From Candidatus Zixiibacteriota bacterium (GTDB lineage Bacteria; Zixibacteria; MSB-5A5; GN15; PGXB01), in contig JAFGTT010000015.1 in NCBI GenBank assembly GCA_016933955.1, forward strand, positions 119,914-183,913: a DNA stretch of 64,000 nt, read 5' to 3'. Of the stretch, positions 28,351 through 37,525 are shown piece by piece (position 1 is the stretch's first letter; every line of letters begins with the position of its first letter). Made by a program: the position numbers and the translations under genes. The notes beneath the pieces are model-generated. The model saw only the letters and a program-made list of their open reading frames with translations. It was not told the DNA's origin and ran no database searches.

Positions 28351-30678
28351 TTAATCATCAGATCCGACATTATCCAGCATACTTCCAAGCAAACCCTGCT
28401 TCTTGAGTTCATGCATCTCGTCGGTAAGTCTCCTGAATCCCTCCACATCAACCCTGGCCGCTCCCGGAGCAATTTTGCCAGTCTGGATAAACGGCTGAAC
28501 GGCCAGCCAATCCATAATGGTACTGAAGGCTTCCTGAGCTGAATCGGGATCAATCGGCAGAAGAGAGAACGAAAAATGTGACGTCCGGAAAAGACCTGTA
28601 TTATATCTAACCGCAACTACCGTTCCATTGAATTTAGCTTCATGTCCAAACCTGACATCGGGTATTCCGCACTTTTCAATAAGACGCGGTGTCGAATCGA
28701 GATATTTCGATTGATAGAGATAAAGTGGGTCGGCGTACAGATTCCGTTCCACAAAACCAACTTCCGGCAGAGCACCGAGTATAATACTGCTATCTTCAGG
28801 ACAATAATAATCATATTGGAGGTAACCAAACCCCGGCATCCAGAGGTATCTATTTACCAGTAGAATCGTATCAATCGGCAAATATGGTAAACCGTCTCCA
28901 GCTGTTGTCAATGGAATTGCACCGACAAAATCTTCGATCCGGCGACGGTCATCATTACTAAAATTTACTTGCCCCTGCCAGCCAGTATGCCACATCCTCT
29001 GGATTCCGAAATAGGCCTGGTATATCGCCGGAACCTCCTGATATAAACCACCTGAGGTTGTATCATAAAAAAAATCCATAAAGGGAGCGCGAATCATCGA
29101 AAGACAACTCATCCCGGCATTAAGACCATCCATAATCGATAGCATCACATGGCTATTCATTTGCAGTGATCCACCCGAATTATCTTTAATAAGAATAACA
29201 ATCTTGTGTTTAAGAATATCTCTAAGGAGTACGGGGGGGAAACCTTTATCTTCGCATCTGGTCAACTTCGCTATTGGATAGTAATCCTGAGTAACTCCAT
29301 ACTTTTCCAATAATTCAGTACATGTGCCTCCATCATCCAGTTCATACACGGCATCCGGTAGAAGGGAATCCGAATTAAAAGCATCATAACCGGCCCAGTC
29401 ATCGATCATTGCCCCAAAAACATCCCGGACTACCGGTTTGGTGGTATCAGCATACCAGGTGGCTCCAGATTTCACCTTTTGCGGGAAAACTGGCCAGTTC
29501 CAGAAACCTGATGTATTTGATTTATATGCACTTGCATCAATAATTATGACATCCCGCTCGAATTTGGGATTGATAACCGAAACCCATTTATAGGCCGGAA
29601 CCGGATCGGGAACCTTCGAATCATCTCGCGATTGACACCAGATCAAAAAGTTATACTGCTCGGTAGTATCCGACACCGGCGCATCACGATAAACATCAAA
29701 TATCTGCGCCGACTGGTCGGACACCCACGGTTCCCCGGTCAGAGGATCATAGGACTCCTCAATCAATTTATCCAAATCGTATTCCGCAATAGTGTCCAGA
29801 TAAAGAAAATCATTCCACTCGCCATACGGATTGCCGCGACCCAGGGTGTCCACCAGAATCTCATTGTAGGTGGTATCAATGGTGGTATCGGGTGGATCCC
29901 CGGCAATGGTCGTGTCAATCTTGCTGATTACCCGGTAATAATCACCAAGATAATAAAAATCACCGTAAATATCGGTAAACACCGGCAAAATAGCCACCGA
30001 ATCGATCAAATCCATCTCCGCATCCGTAAACGGCCCGTAGAATTTCCACTGGAACTCAAAAGGCGGTGCATTACGAGGATAATCGATTTCATCCGAACCG
30101 CTCCAGGATATGGTTACACCCTGCAATACCCCTGATGTTGTCGTGGCATTAACATAAGGATCACTAATGTTTCTCGAAGAAATCGACGTGTTGGGAAAAT
30201 GATTGTTCTTGAAAAACATCCGCATATTGTCCGAATTGAACACCGACTTGGCGCCCAGATTGTCAATGGCCTGAACAAATACATACGAGGCCACATACTT
30301 CCTGACCGGGTCGGATACATCCGCCGACATTTTAACCTCATCATTGGTCTGAGGATCGTTCACGTCAACATCCAGAACAATCCAGTCAATCGATGATTCC
30401 GCCGCCGTCTCGATATACGTCAGCGGGTCATCACCCACGACCACGCTCTCGACAACAGCATAACGGAATTGGACAATGAAACCATCGACATCGGTCCCAT
30501 ACCAGTAAAGCGGAGTATCCGCCGAAAACTTCGCCCCGGCCGCCGGAATATTGACGAACTTGACTTCCGGGAGCATATTGAATCGTTCCGGTCCTTTAAT
30601 CTCGCGATCGCACCCGCTTCCGATAATCACCGATACCGACAGCAACAAGGCGGACATTATGACCAGCATCCGCTTCAT
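28351..30678 (-). CDS. Large lipoprotein-like secreted protein of unknown function
   Basis: A 775-residue protein. Residues 1-23 form a lipoprotein-like signal (VSVIIGSGC). An early segment (PEVKFVNIPAAGAKFSADTPLYWYGTDVDGFIVQFRYAV) resembles an Ig/fibronectin-like domain. The second half (residues about 370-760) has VIIDASAYKS, LKHKIVILIKDNSGG and, near the end, a strand-helix pattern (SHFSFSLLPID, FSTIMDWLAV). This resembles the amidotransferase-like fold seen in surface proteins, without visible catalytic residues. I cannot name a function. It is third in a run with a TonB receptor and a PorV-like barrel, so a role at the outer membrane with them is likely. Confidence 0.78.
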   Translation of the reverse strand: MKRMLVIMSALLLSVSVIIGSGCDREIKGPERFNMLPEVKFVNIPAAGAKFSADTPLYWYGTDVDGFIVQFRYAVVESVVVGDDPLTYIETAAESSIDWIVLDVDVNDPQTNDEVKMSADVSDPVRKYVASYVFVQAIDNLGAKSVFNSDNMRMFFKNNHFPNTSISSRNISDPYVNATTTSGVLQGVTISWSGSDEIDYPRNAPPFEFQWKFYGPFTDAEMDLIDSVAILPVFTDIYGDFYYLGDYYRVISKIDTTIAGDPPDTTIDTTYNEILVDTLGRGNPYGEWNDFLYLDTIAEYDLDKLIEESYDPLTGEPWVSDQSAQIFDVYRDAPVSDTTEQYNFLIWCQSRDDSKVPDPVPAYKWVSVINPKFERDVIIIDASAYKSNTSGFWNWPVFPQKVKSGATWYADTTKPVVRDVFGAMIDDWAGYDAFNSDSLLPDAVYELDDGGTCTELLEKYGVTQDYYPIAKLTRCEDKGFPPVLLRDILKHKIVILIKDNSGGSLQMNSHVMLSIMDGLNAGMSCLSMIRAPFMDFFYDTTSGGLYQEVPAIYQAYFGIQRMWHTGWQGQVNFSNDDRRRIEDFVGAIPLTTAGDGLPYLPIDTILLVNRYLWMPGFGYLQYDYYCPEDSSIILGALPEVGFVERNLYADPLYLYQSKYLDSTPRLIEKCGIPDVRFGHEAKFNGTVVAVRYNTGLFRTSHFSFSLLPIDPDSAQEAFSTIMDWLAVQPFIQTGKIAPGAARVDVEGFRRLTDEMHELKKQGLLGSMLDNVGSDD

Positions 30679-30717
30679 ATATTTCCTCCATCTTTTTCAT
30701 GTTTGGTAACAGCCATA

Positions 30718-31680
30718 TTAAAACGCAAATCCTATCGAAAAGCGGTGGATTTGATTCAAATATCCAAAATCCTGATAGGCATAATCAACCGAGATATCGG
30801 TTTCCTCGCCAATGGGAATCCAGATCCCTCCGCCGGCCGTGAATCCATCCGAATCGTAATTGAACCTCTCACCCAGCCTCAGACTGATATAGTCCTGAAA
30901 GCGATACTCCAGTCCGACATTATACTTTTCAAGATTATCGGATGGATGACCACCTTCGGCCGCAAAAGTAACCAGGTGATTGTCATTGTCGAGAACATTG
31001 ATCGAGGCCCCGAATTTGAAGTTGATCGGAAGAGGAAAATCCTCCTGGATATGCTTCATATCCGGGCCGAAATTGGAAATCATCATTCCAATCTTAAAAT
31101 CCCGATAGCCGGAATTGTAGCAGGTTCCGACATCGGCCGCCCAGCCTGAAGCTTTACTTGTTTCCAGGTTTTCCTGTAAATATTTCACCGTAAATCCGAT
31201 CGAAAACTTATCGGTTAAAAAACGTCCGTAACTGACACCCACGGCCACATCGCCGGCCGAGAAGTACTGCTTATTCCCGCTCTGATCAATCCCCTGCGGG
31301 TACGGATAATCCGTCCGGAGGATATCCCCTGTTCCCAGCGCATACACCCCAATTCCTATTACCCCGCCCAATCTTTCCGAGGGCATGGCCAAAGCCGCGA
31401 ATTCATAGTTGATTCCGGCCGGTAAATCTATGTGGGTTAGCATCACTTCCGAACCGTAAACATACGTTAACCCGGCCGGATTATAATAGACGGCCGAGGC
31501 ATCGGTAACACCGGCGGTAAAGGCCTCCGCCATACCCATGGCCCGGGCCGAAACACCCAGTTCCAGGAAGTTGACGCCGGTCGTTCCGACCTTGGCCTGG
31601 GAAAAAACCAGGGTCGGCAATAGAAACATCACAGCTCCTATCAGACAGCATATTTTGTATTTATTTAATCTCATCCGCAC
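30718..31680 (-). CDS. PorV/PorQ-family outer-membrane beta-barrel protein
   Basis: A 320-residue exported barrel. The signal peptide ends near residue 28 (PTLVFSQA). The mature N-terminus KVGTTGVNFLELGVSARAMGMAEAFTA and then AVYYNPAGL is the clearest UPF0164/PorV signature in the window. The final strand ends in HRFSIGFAF, a standard outer-membrane sorting end. It lies between the TonB receptor (31-base gap) and the large lipoprotein (39-base gap). By analogy with PorV it may help a secreted partner reach the surface. Confidence 0.87.
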   Translation of the reverse strand: MRMRLNKYKICCLIGAVMFLLPTLVFSQAKVGTTGVNFLELGVSARAMGMAEAFTAGVTDASAVYYNPAGLTYVYGSEVMLTHIDLPAGINYEFAALAMPSERLGGVIGIGVYALGTGDILRTDYPYPQGIDQSGNKQYFSAGDVAVGVSYGRFLTDKFSIGFTVKYLQENLETSKASGWAADVGTCYNSGYRDFKIGMMISNFGPDMKHIQEDFPLPINFKFGASINVLDNDNHLVTFAAEGGHPSDNLEKYNVGLEYRFQDYISLRLGERFNYDSDGFTAGGGIWIPIGEETDISVDYAYQDFGYLNQIHRFSIGFAF

Positions 31681-31711
31681 CGTCTCCTCTATCTGCTATA
31701 AAGTCCCGTAT

Positions 31712-34700
31712 TTACAAACTGACCTGGAGACCGACTTTTACTTGACGGCCATACTGCCAGTAATATGGGTTACGATCATACTCGGTGCCGCCAAGAACAT
31801 TGGTGCCGTCATTCTGGCCCGTATCGGCACGACCGGTTGCGGTATTAACCGTGGCCACGTTTTTGTTGTCGAGCAGGTTGTCAACCCAGACAATAAATCT
31901 CCAATTTAAGCTGACGAGTTTAAAGTACTTCTCAAAACGAACATCAAAGTTTAAAACTGATCCCATCCGTAATGAATTTTCCGCGATATCGACACCCGCA
32001 TCCACGGTCATACCCGGATATTCCTTCGAAGGAGTAAAGGGCTTGCCGGTGTGGAATTTACCCTGTACCGCAAAAGTCCATCCATTGGGGATCCGGATCC
32101 CGAACATTTTTGGTTTCATGGTTTCAGGGATAACCAGCTGGATTCCGCAGTTGAATTGATGTCGGATGTCATCGTCAAGCGGCTTCTCCGATAGCGGTTC
32201 GCGATTCAGATAAAACTCATCGAAATAGTCGGTTCGGCTTTGCGATTGCTTTCCATAGGCAAAGGCATAGGTATAATTCACTTCACCATTAATCAGGCGC
32301 CCCCCGCGTTTTTCGATGGTAACCTCGAACCCGCGGCTGCGGCCATAATCCCGATTCTGATATTGTTGAATCTGGAGAGCACCACCGCCCAGCTTAACCA
32401 GGGAGCTGTTGATCTTGTCGAATTCATCCTTGAAGTAACCGGAAATATCGATCGAATAATCCTCCGACATGGCGTATTTAACCCCGAAGGAATATTGAAT
32501 CGTCTTTTCATAATCAAGATTGTAATTCCCGACCACATCGTTGGCGGAAGCCGCCGTGGTATTACGGTCATACATATATGAATAACTGGGCAACTGATAA
32601 AAATGGCCATAATTGAAATGAATCTTGGCCTTATCCGAAATAGGGTATGAGAACCCGATTCGCGGCGACAATTTATTTCTGTCACCCAGAATAATGCCGC
32701 TGCTAAGATCATCATTACGAGCCACTTCTTCCAGACCGCCGGTCTGAATAAAGTAATCGTAACGGAAACCAAGACTGGCAATCATAGAACCATATTCCAG
32801 ATTATCCCTGGCATAAAACGTTCCGCCAAGCGGCGAATAATTATAAAAATCACGGAGTTCGCCGATTGTCGGATAAGGACCGCCATCCGGACGCCCGGTG
32901 TAGGGCTGTTCGAGAGAACGGATATCCTGTTTGAGAAGATATTCCTGCTTCAATTCCGCGCCGATTTTGATTTCATGGTTGCCGAGTTGGCGATACACAC
33001 GTCCCTCGACAACATACTGCTGAATCCTGTGATGGTGCCAGACGGTTTCGTCGGCAAAACTACCGACATCTAGAAAAGTCGAAGTTCCGCCGTAATCGTA
33101 GACACCGTTGCCGTTTAAATCCGTGAATTTTTCACCTGGATCGTACTTGTAATTCGGTGGATCATAAACACCATTGCCATTCCGGTCTTCATACGGAATT
33201 CCAGGGGACCAGGTTTCATCAGGAGAGGTATAACCGGAGCTTCGATCGAGATCCTGGTTGTCCTCCGGATCGGCCGACAAGATGAAAATATCAATATCCT
33301 TATCATAACGGCCGTTATTGTTCACATCGGTAAACGGCTCACCTAAACTGACATCACCGTCTTCGTACGGTTCCGCATTATGTTCATTGATATTATCCAT
33401 CCGATCCTTATCAAGCTTACCGTTTCCATTGGTATCGTAGAGATAATCTCCTTTATCCCACTGACCGTTTCCATTCAGATCAATATAGGGCTCACCTTCC
33501 ATATTATCGCCGAAGGAACCATCGTTGAATCGAAAATCGGCCACATAAGTATTGCCCGTTTGGATATCCACATAAAGCGGATTGTTTTCGTCGGTATACT
33601 GCGGGCCGGCCAAATCGGATCCATACAGAGTTGAATCCTCGAACATATTGATCAGCGGTTCCGGCTCATCATAAACGCCGTTACCGTTCAAATCGTCATA
33701 TCTCTCGAATTCACTGTACTGCAGAAAATCATCGGGATCCAGTCCCTGCCCCGGATTATTGGGATCGCCGGGACGGCTCCAGACATCGCGATTGTAATAG
33801 GAAGCCTTCAAATAATAATGCATGTTGGGCGAAAGCTGATGAGTCAATTCCATGGCATAAGTCTGCCATTTCGTTTCAACAACATCGGCCGTATTGGGCG
33901 TATATCGAAATGCCCAGCTAAAATCAGTATATCGTAAAACCGATGATTTGTAGGAAAAGATCATTTTCAGATTCGGCAATGGCTTCATCAGAATATTGGC
34001 ATTGATATTGTAATCATTCTGCTGACGCTCCGGAATCCGAATTCCCAGCAGATTGAAATAGTCATACCTCAACGGCTGAGTCGGACTGGCGTATTCATCA
34101 TAACTCCAGGGCGTTCCGGTCTTGGTTACCTCGGCAAACAGGAAGTAAGTAACCTCCTTGTCCTCAAGAAAATGTAAACCGAGGGCAGGCATGATGCGCT
34201 TGCTTAAAATCGGGTCCGGACCGCTCAATGTACAATAAATATTATCATAATTCTCGGAGTATTCATTGAGGGTACTGTTACCGAAATCGTCGGTTATGTA
34301 CTGAACACTCATATTGGTCTTTTCGGCCGACCCGGTCTGCGTGGAAATTTTGACGATACCGGAAAGCGCATTACCATATTCGGGATCGAAACCGTCCTTG
34401 ATAATGGTGATTTCCTGGATCGAGCCGGAGGTCAGGGAAAGACCAAGGCTCATGGTACCGACACCACCCAGCGGATCGTTGATGGTTACACCGTCGAGGA
34501 TGTATGAAACCTCGCCGACACGACCGCCGCGGATAATGATTTCGCCTTCGTTGGTAGTGACCACGCCGGCTGTCTGTTGCAACAATTGGTCGACATTCTG
34601 CACCGGCAGGGTTTTGATTTCCTCTTTACTCATCTTGAAAGTACTGGAGACTTCATGCTTGTCGATAATGTCACGGTCCGCCCTGACCTTAACGACAATC

Positions 34701-35050
34701 CCGAGGTCTTCAAGGGCGCTCCGCATCTCGACATTTTGATCGGTGGTCAGGTCGGTACTGACGATAACGCCTTCGACCTCGACTGCACCATATGAAATCG
34801 ATGTCACTTTTAATATATACTCACCGGGGGGAACCAGTGCAATCATATACTTACCATCGGGATCCGTCATGGCACCCTGGTTGGTTCCCATAATCATCAC
34901 TGATGCCCCAAGAATCGGTTCACCGGTATCTTTATCGGTGACAACGCCCTTGATTTTGCCGGTGGACCCGGCAAAGGCCAGAGACGATAGTATTAACAGC
35001 CCGGCAAACACCGTGATAATAAACAGCGCTCTTCTGGGCATTCCCATCAT
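31712..35050 (-). CDS. TonB-dependent outer-membrane receptor with N-terminal carboxypeptidase-regulatory domain and internal DxNxNGxxD repeats
   Basis: A 1112-residue outer-membrane receptor. After a signal peptide (about 1-28), residues about 30-115 are a CarboxypepD_reg-like Ig domain (IKGVVTDKDTGEPILGASV, DPDGKYMI). Residues about 140-250 are the plug (QNVDQLLQQTAGVV, IIIRGGRVGEVSYILDGV). The rest is a 22-strand-type barrel. Between about residues 448 and 652, in what should be a surface loop, six copies of a calcium-loop-like motif occur (DLNGNGVYD twice, DLNGNGQWD, DTNGNGKLD, DVNNNGRYD, DRNGNGVYD). These resemble dockerin or thrombospondin type 3 calcium sites and are not usual in TonB receptors. 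Substrate is unknown; glycan, metal or peptide are possible. Confidence 0.92.
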   Translation of the reverse strand: MMGMPRRALFIITVFAGLLILSSLAFAGSTGKIKGVVTDKDTGEPILGASVMIMGTNQGAMTDPDGKYMIALVPPGEYILKVTSISYGAVEVEGVIVSTDLTTDQNVEMRSALEDLGIVVKVRADRDIIDKHEVSSTFKMSKEEIKTLPVQNVDQLLQQTAGVVTTNEGEIIIRGGRVGEVSYILDGVTINDPLGGVGTMSLGLSLTSGSIQEITIIKDGFDPEYGNALSGIVKISTQTGSAEKTNMSVQYITDDFGNSTLNEYSENYDNIYCTLSGPDPILSKRIMPALGLHFLEDKEVTYFLFAEVTKTGTPWSYDEYASPTQPLRYDYFNLLGIRIPERQQNDYNINANILMKPLPNLKMIFSYKSSVLRYTDFSWAFRYTPNTADVVETKWQTYAMELTHQLSPNMHYYLKASYYNRDVWSRPGDPNNPGQGLDPDDFLQYSEFERYDDLNGNGVYDEPEPLINMFEDSTLYGSDLAGPQYTDENNPLYVDIQTGNTYVADFRFNDGSFGDNMEGEPYIDLNGNGQWDKGDYLYDTNGNGKLDKDRMDNINEHNAEPYEDGDVSLGEPFTDVNNNGRYDKDIDIFILSADPEDNQDLDRSSGYTSPDETWSPGIPYEDRNGNGVYDPPNYKYDPGEKFTDLNGNGVYDYGGTSTFLDVGSFADETVWHHHRIQQYVVEGRVYRQLGNHEIKIGAELKQEYLLKQDIRSLEQPYTGRPDGGPYPTIGELRDFYNYSPLGGTFYARDNLEYGSMIASLGFRYDYFIQTGGLEEVARNDDLSSGIILGDRNKLSPRIGFSYPISDKAKIHFNYGHFYQLPSYSYMYDRNTTAASANDVVGNYNLDYEKTIQYSFGVKYAMSEDYSIDISGYFKDEFDKINSSLVKLGGGALQIQQYQNRDYGRSRGFEVTIEKRGGRLINGEVNYTYAFAYGKQSQSRTDYFDEFYLNREPLSEKPLDDDIRHQFNCGIQLVIPETMKPKMFGIRIPNGWTFAVQGKFHTGKPFTPSKEYPGMTVDAGVDIAENSLRMGSVLNFDVRFEKYFKLVSLNWRFIVWVDNLLDNKNVATVNTATGRADTGQNDGTNVLGGTEYDRNPYYWQYGRQVKVGLQVSL

Positions 35051-35232
35051 TACCCATTCCTCCTTATATCCTTGTTTAACTTATTTCCCAACCACATTAA
35101 CATATATCTAAATAAGTGAATTTAAGCCCTTGACCCGCGGCATCTTGTGAGGACCTAAAGGCGGCCGCTTCTTTAGCGTTATAAAGTTTCCGCACACCTC
35201 CCTTTAAAACTCAAAAACTCTTACAAGCGTAT

Positions 35233-35262
35233 AACATAGCCAGAAAACGAGGTCCAAGTCAA
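35233..35262 (-). promoter_or_regulatory. Sigma70-like promoter of the TonB receptor operon
   Basis: On the minus strand TTGACT (35257-35262), an 18-base spacer and TATGTT (35233-35238) precede the receptor start at 35050, leaving a leader of about 175 bases. The rest of the 35051-35349 spacer shows no gene. Confidence 0.5.
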
Positions 35263-35349
35263 GTGATTTTTTGTCTTTTTCCCTCGACAAAAATGTTTCC
35301 CGGCGGATACATTTAAAAGACTTAAAAACAATCCATTCCGTTTAAAAAT

Positions 35350-36138
35350 TTAACGCTTTTTCAGGCATTTTTCCTTAAAGCCGGCAGTCCCCCGAGCGAT
35401 TTTTCCCCGGATTTCTTTCGAAATGACTTCAATTCTGAAATTTATCCCGAATTTTTCCGAAAATGATTGCCCGAACAGGCCTTCAATCTGCCCAATCGTA
35501 TATATTTTCCCCCCATTGGATTCAGATACTTCGTCACCATCAACTGCCTGACCGATAGCATCACAGCGACTGATGCCATTGAGTTTGATTGAACCCTGCT
35601 GTATTAAGGCCAATCCGATCCTCCTCTGAGCGCCGCCGGCAATTTTCGATCCATCGGATATAATTTCATATCTTGAAACCGAATCAAAGCACGATTTCTT
35701 CCGGGCGCGAGTAGTTTCCATAAAAGCTCGCTCCGAGGATTTCGCAAAAATGGCCTTAAGCCCAATAACTGCAAGCATATCTGAGATCGCTTCGGAAATT
35801 TGCCGCGCGGTCCGAGAAAGCGTTCGCATTGGCGGCGGGAAAATCCCAAGATCCAATAATACCGTATAAGTCAGTTCCGATGGATCATGGTAAATGGCCC
35901 GTCCACCGGTAATCCGGCGAATGACGGGAATTCTGTTGTCAAGCAGGGTAAAATCAACCGCTTTCTCGAGATTTTGATTGTAACCGATGGTCACGGCCGC
36001 TGTATCCCAGCTGTAAAGGCGGAGAACGGCCCGGGGCGATCGGGAATCTGTCTTTAAACGGTCAAACAGCCATTCATCGAACATCATATTAAAATAGGGG
36101 TTTTCGAGAGGAGTAATATAATAACAACCATCCGGCAT
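35350..36138 (-). CDS. lplA: Lipoate-protein ligase A family protein
   Basis: A 262-residue biotin/lipoate ligase-fold protein that attaches lipoate or octanoate to 2-oxoacid dehydrogenase or glycine-cleavage subunits. It shows RLYSWDTAAVTIGYNQN, the RRITGGRAIYHDPSELTYT motif, and the catalytic Lys in SDGSKIAGGAQRR. Size fits a single-domain enzyme without the C-terminal accessory domain of E. coli LplA; it could therefore be an octanoyltransferase of the LipM type. It is monocistronic; 135 bases separate it from the divergent K+ channel gene. Confidence 0.88.
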   Translation of the reverse strand: MPDGCYYITPLENPYFNMMFDEWLFDRLKTDSRSPRAVLRLYSWDTAAVTIGYNQNLEKAVDFTLLDNRIPVIRRITGGRAIYHDPSELTYTVLLDLGIFPPPMRTLSRTARQISEAISDMLAVIGLKAIFAKSSERAFMETTRARKKSCFDSVSRYEIISDGSKIAGGAQRRIGLALIQQGSIKLNGISRCDAIGQAVDGDEVSESNGGKIYTIGQIEGLFGQSFSEKFGINFRIEVISKEIRGKIARGTAGFKEKCLKKR

Positions 36139-36273
36139 AACATCTTATCCATTATAAAATCGGCCCCGAATATAAGGCATTTGGCTGGAAAAACAAGAGC
36201 CGCGGCGCTTTTGCCAATTTGAAAAGGAATGTTTTTTATTGCATTACGCGGCCATCTGGAATATCATTTTTAA

Positions 36274-37281
36274 ATGCAGGAAAAGATAATCACGCCAACC
36301 AGAAAACTGGCCATATCCATTATTATCATGCTGATACTGATAGTCGGGGGAACCATGGGATTCGCGACTATCGAAAATATGTCGATCATGAATTCACTGT
36401 ATATGACTGTTATCACCATTTCGACAGTCGGGTTTGGTGAGGTGCAAACCCTTCATCCCGGCGGAAGAATGTTCGTTATCATGTTGATAGTCTTCAGTAT
36501 TGTTGCCGGAACCATCGCCGCCTCGGCCATCGGTCAGTTTATTGTCGAGGGGGAGATCCGACAAATCATGGGGAGAAGGATAATGAGGACCAAAATACAA
36601 AAGCTTTCCGATCATTATATTATTGCCGGGTTTGGACGGGTCGGCCGCCATGTGACCGAAGCCTACCTGAGGCGCCAGGTTTCTTTTATTGTCATCGAGC
36701 GCGATAATGCCGCCTTAAATCAACTTGATGCCGAGGGAATACTCTATGTGGAGGGTCAGGCAACCGAGGATGAGACCCTTCGAACCGCAGGCGTGGAAAA
36801 AGCCAGGGTTCTGGTATCTACTCTGCCCGATGAAGCCGACAATGTATACCTGGCCTTAACCGCCCGGCATCTCAATCCTAATCTTCATATAATTTGCCGG
36901 GCCGATAATCCCGAAGGCGAAAAAAAACTCAAAATAGCCGGGGCCAATTACGTGGTCAGCCCCCATGTCATGGGCGGAATGCGGATGGCTATGGCCTCTC
37001 TGCGCCCTAATGTGGTCGATTTTATGCAGATGACCGCTCTGGGCAAATCCGGTCTTGGTATCGAAGAAGTCAAGGTGCCCGAGGGAAGCTGGCTCAACGG
37101 TAAATCCCTGATCGACTCACAAGTTAAAGCCAAATACGGAATTACCGTAATAGGCATAAAAAAGAAATCTCTCGATCTGGTTATCAATCCTTCACCCAAC
37201 GCGATCATGGACTCCGGGGACATTCTTGTCCTGGTCGGTTCCTCGGATGAACTGGAAAACTTTACCGCTGAGATGGGTTGA
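36274..37281 (+). CDS. Two-helix potassium channel with cytoplasmic RCK (TrkA-N/TrkA-C) domains
   Basis: A 335-residue ion channel. Two membrane helices lie at about residues 12-32 and 65-90. Between them is the pore loop TISTVGFGEV, with a K+ filter TVGFGE at 51-56 (TVGFG instead of TVGYG, which is common in bacteria). RCK-N follows from about residue 108 (YIIAGFGRVGRHV, a nucleotide-binding Rossmann start, and a D/E-rich VEGQATEDETLR). The C-terminal TrkA-C domain is at about 250-335. The family assembles as tetramers gated by nucleotide or Ca2+ binding. It is monocistronic; the tRNA-Arg gene lies downstream on the other strand. Confidence 0.94.
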   Translation: MQEKIITPTRKLAISIIIMLILIVGGTMGFATIENMSIMNSLYMTVITISTVGFGEVQTLHPGGRMFVIMLIVFSIVAGTIAASAIGQFIVEGEIRQIMGRRIMRTKIQKLSDHYIIAGFGRVGRHVTEAYLRRQVSFIVIERDNAALNQLDAEGILYVEGQATEDETLRTAGVEKARVLVSTLPDEADNVYLALTARHLNPNLHIICRADNPEGEKKLKIAGANYVVSPHVMGGMRMAMASLRPNVVDFMQMTALGKSGLGIEEVKVPEGSWLNGKSLIDSQVKAKYGITVIGIKKKSLDLVINPSPNAIMDSGDILVLVGSSDELENFTAEMG

Positions 37282-37329
37282 GACTTGAAATCCGGAAAAC
37301 GTCTTCGGCAGTTTAATCAAAATAAAAAA

Positions 37330-37403
37330 TACGCCCAGGAGGAGTTGAACCCCCAACCTTCTGGTCCGTAGCCAGACGCTCTATCCAGTTGAGCTATGGG
37401 CGC
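37330..37403 (-). tRNA. tRNA-Arg (anticodon ACG)
   Basis: A 74-base cloverleaf. The acceptor stem GCGCCCA pairs with TGGGCGT (the first pair is G-T). The anticodon arm TCTGG-CTACGGA-CCAGA gives anticodon ACG. The T arm is GGGGG-TTCAACT-CCTCC. CCA is not encoded. ACG should be edited to ICG and read CGU, CGC and CGA codons. Confidence 0.95.
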
Positions 37404-37525
37404 TTTTTTTGTCGAAAATCAGCTGACAATATATCAAAATATACGCCCGTGTCAATTAAAATGTGTTCTGTGGTAATGAAATCGGCACCAGGTGCGATCC
37501 CGATCAACTATAAAATCCGATGAAA

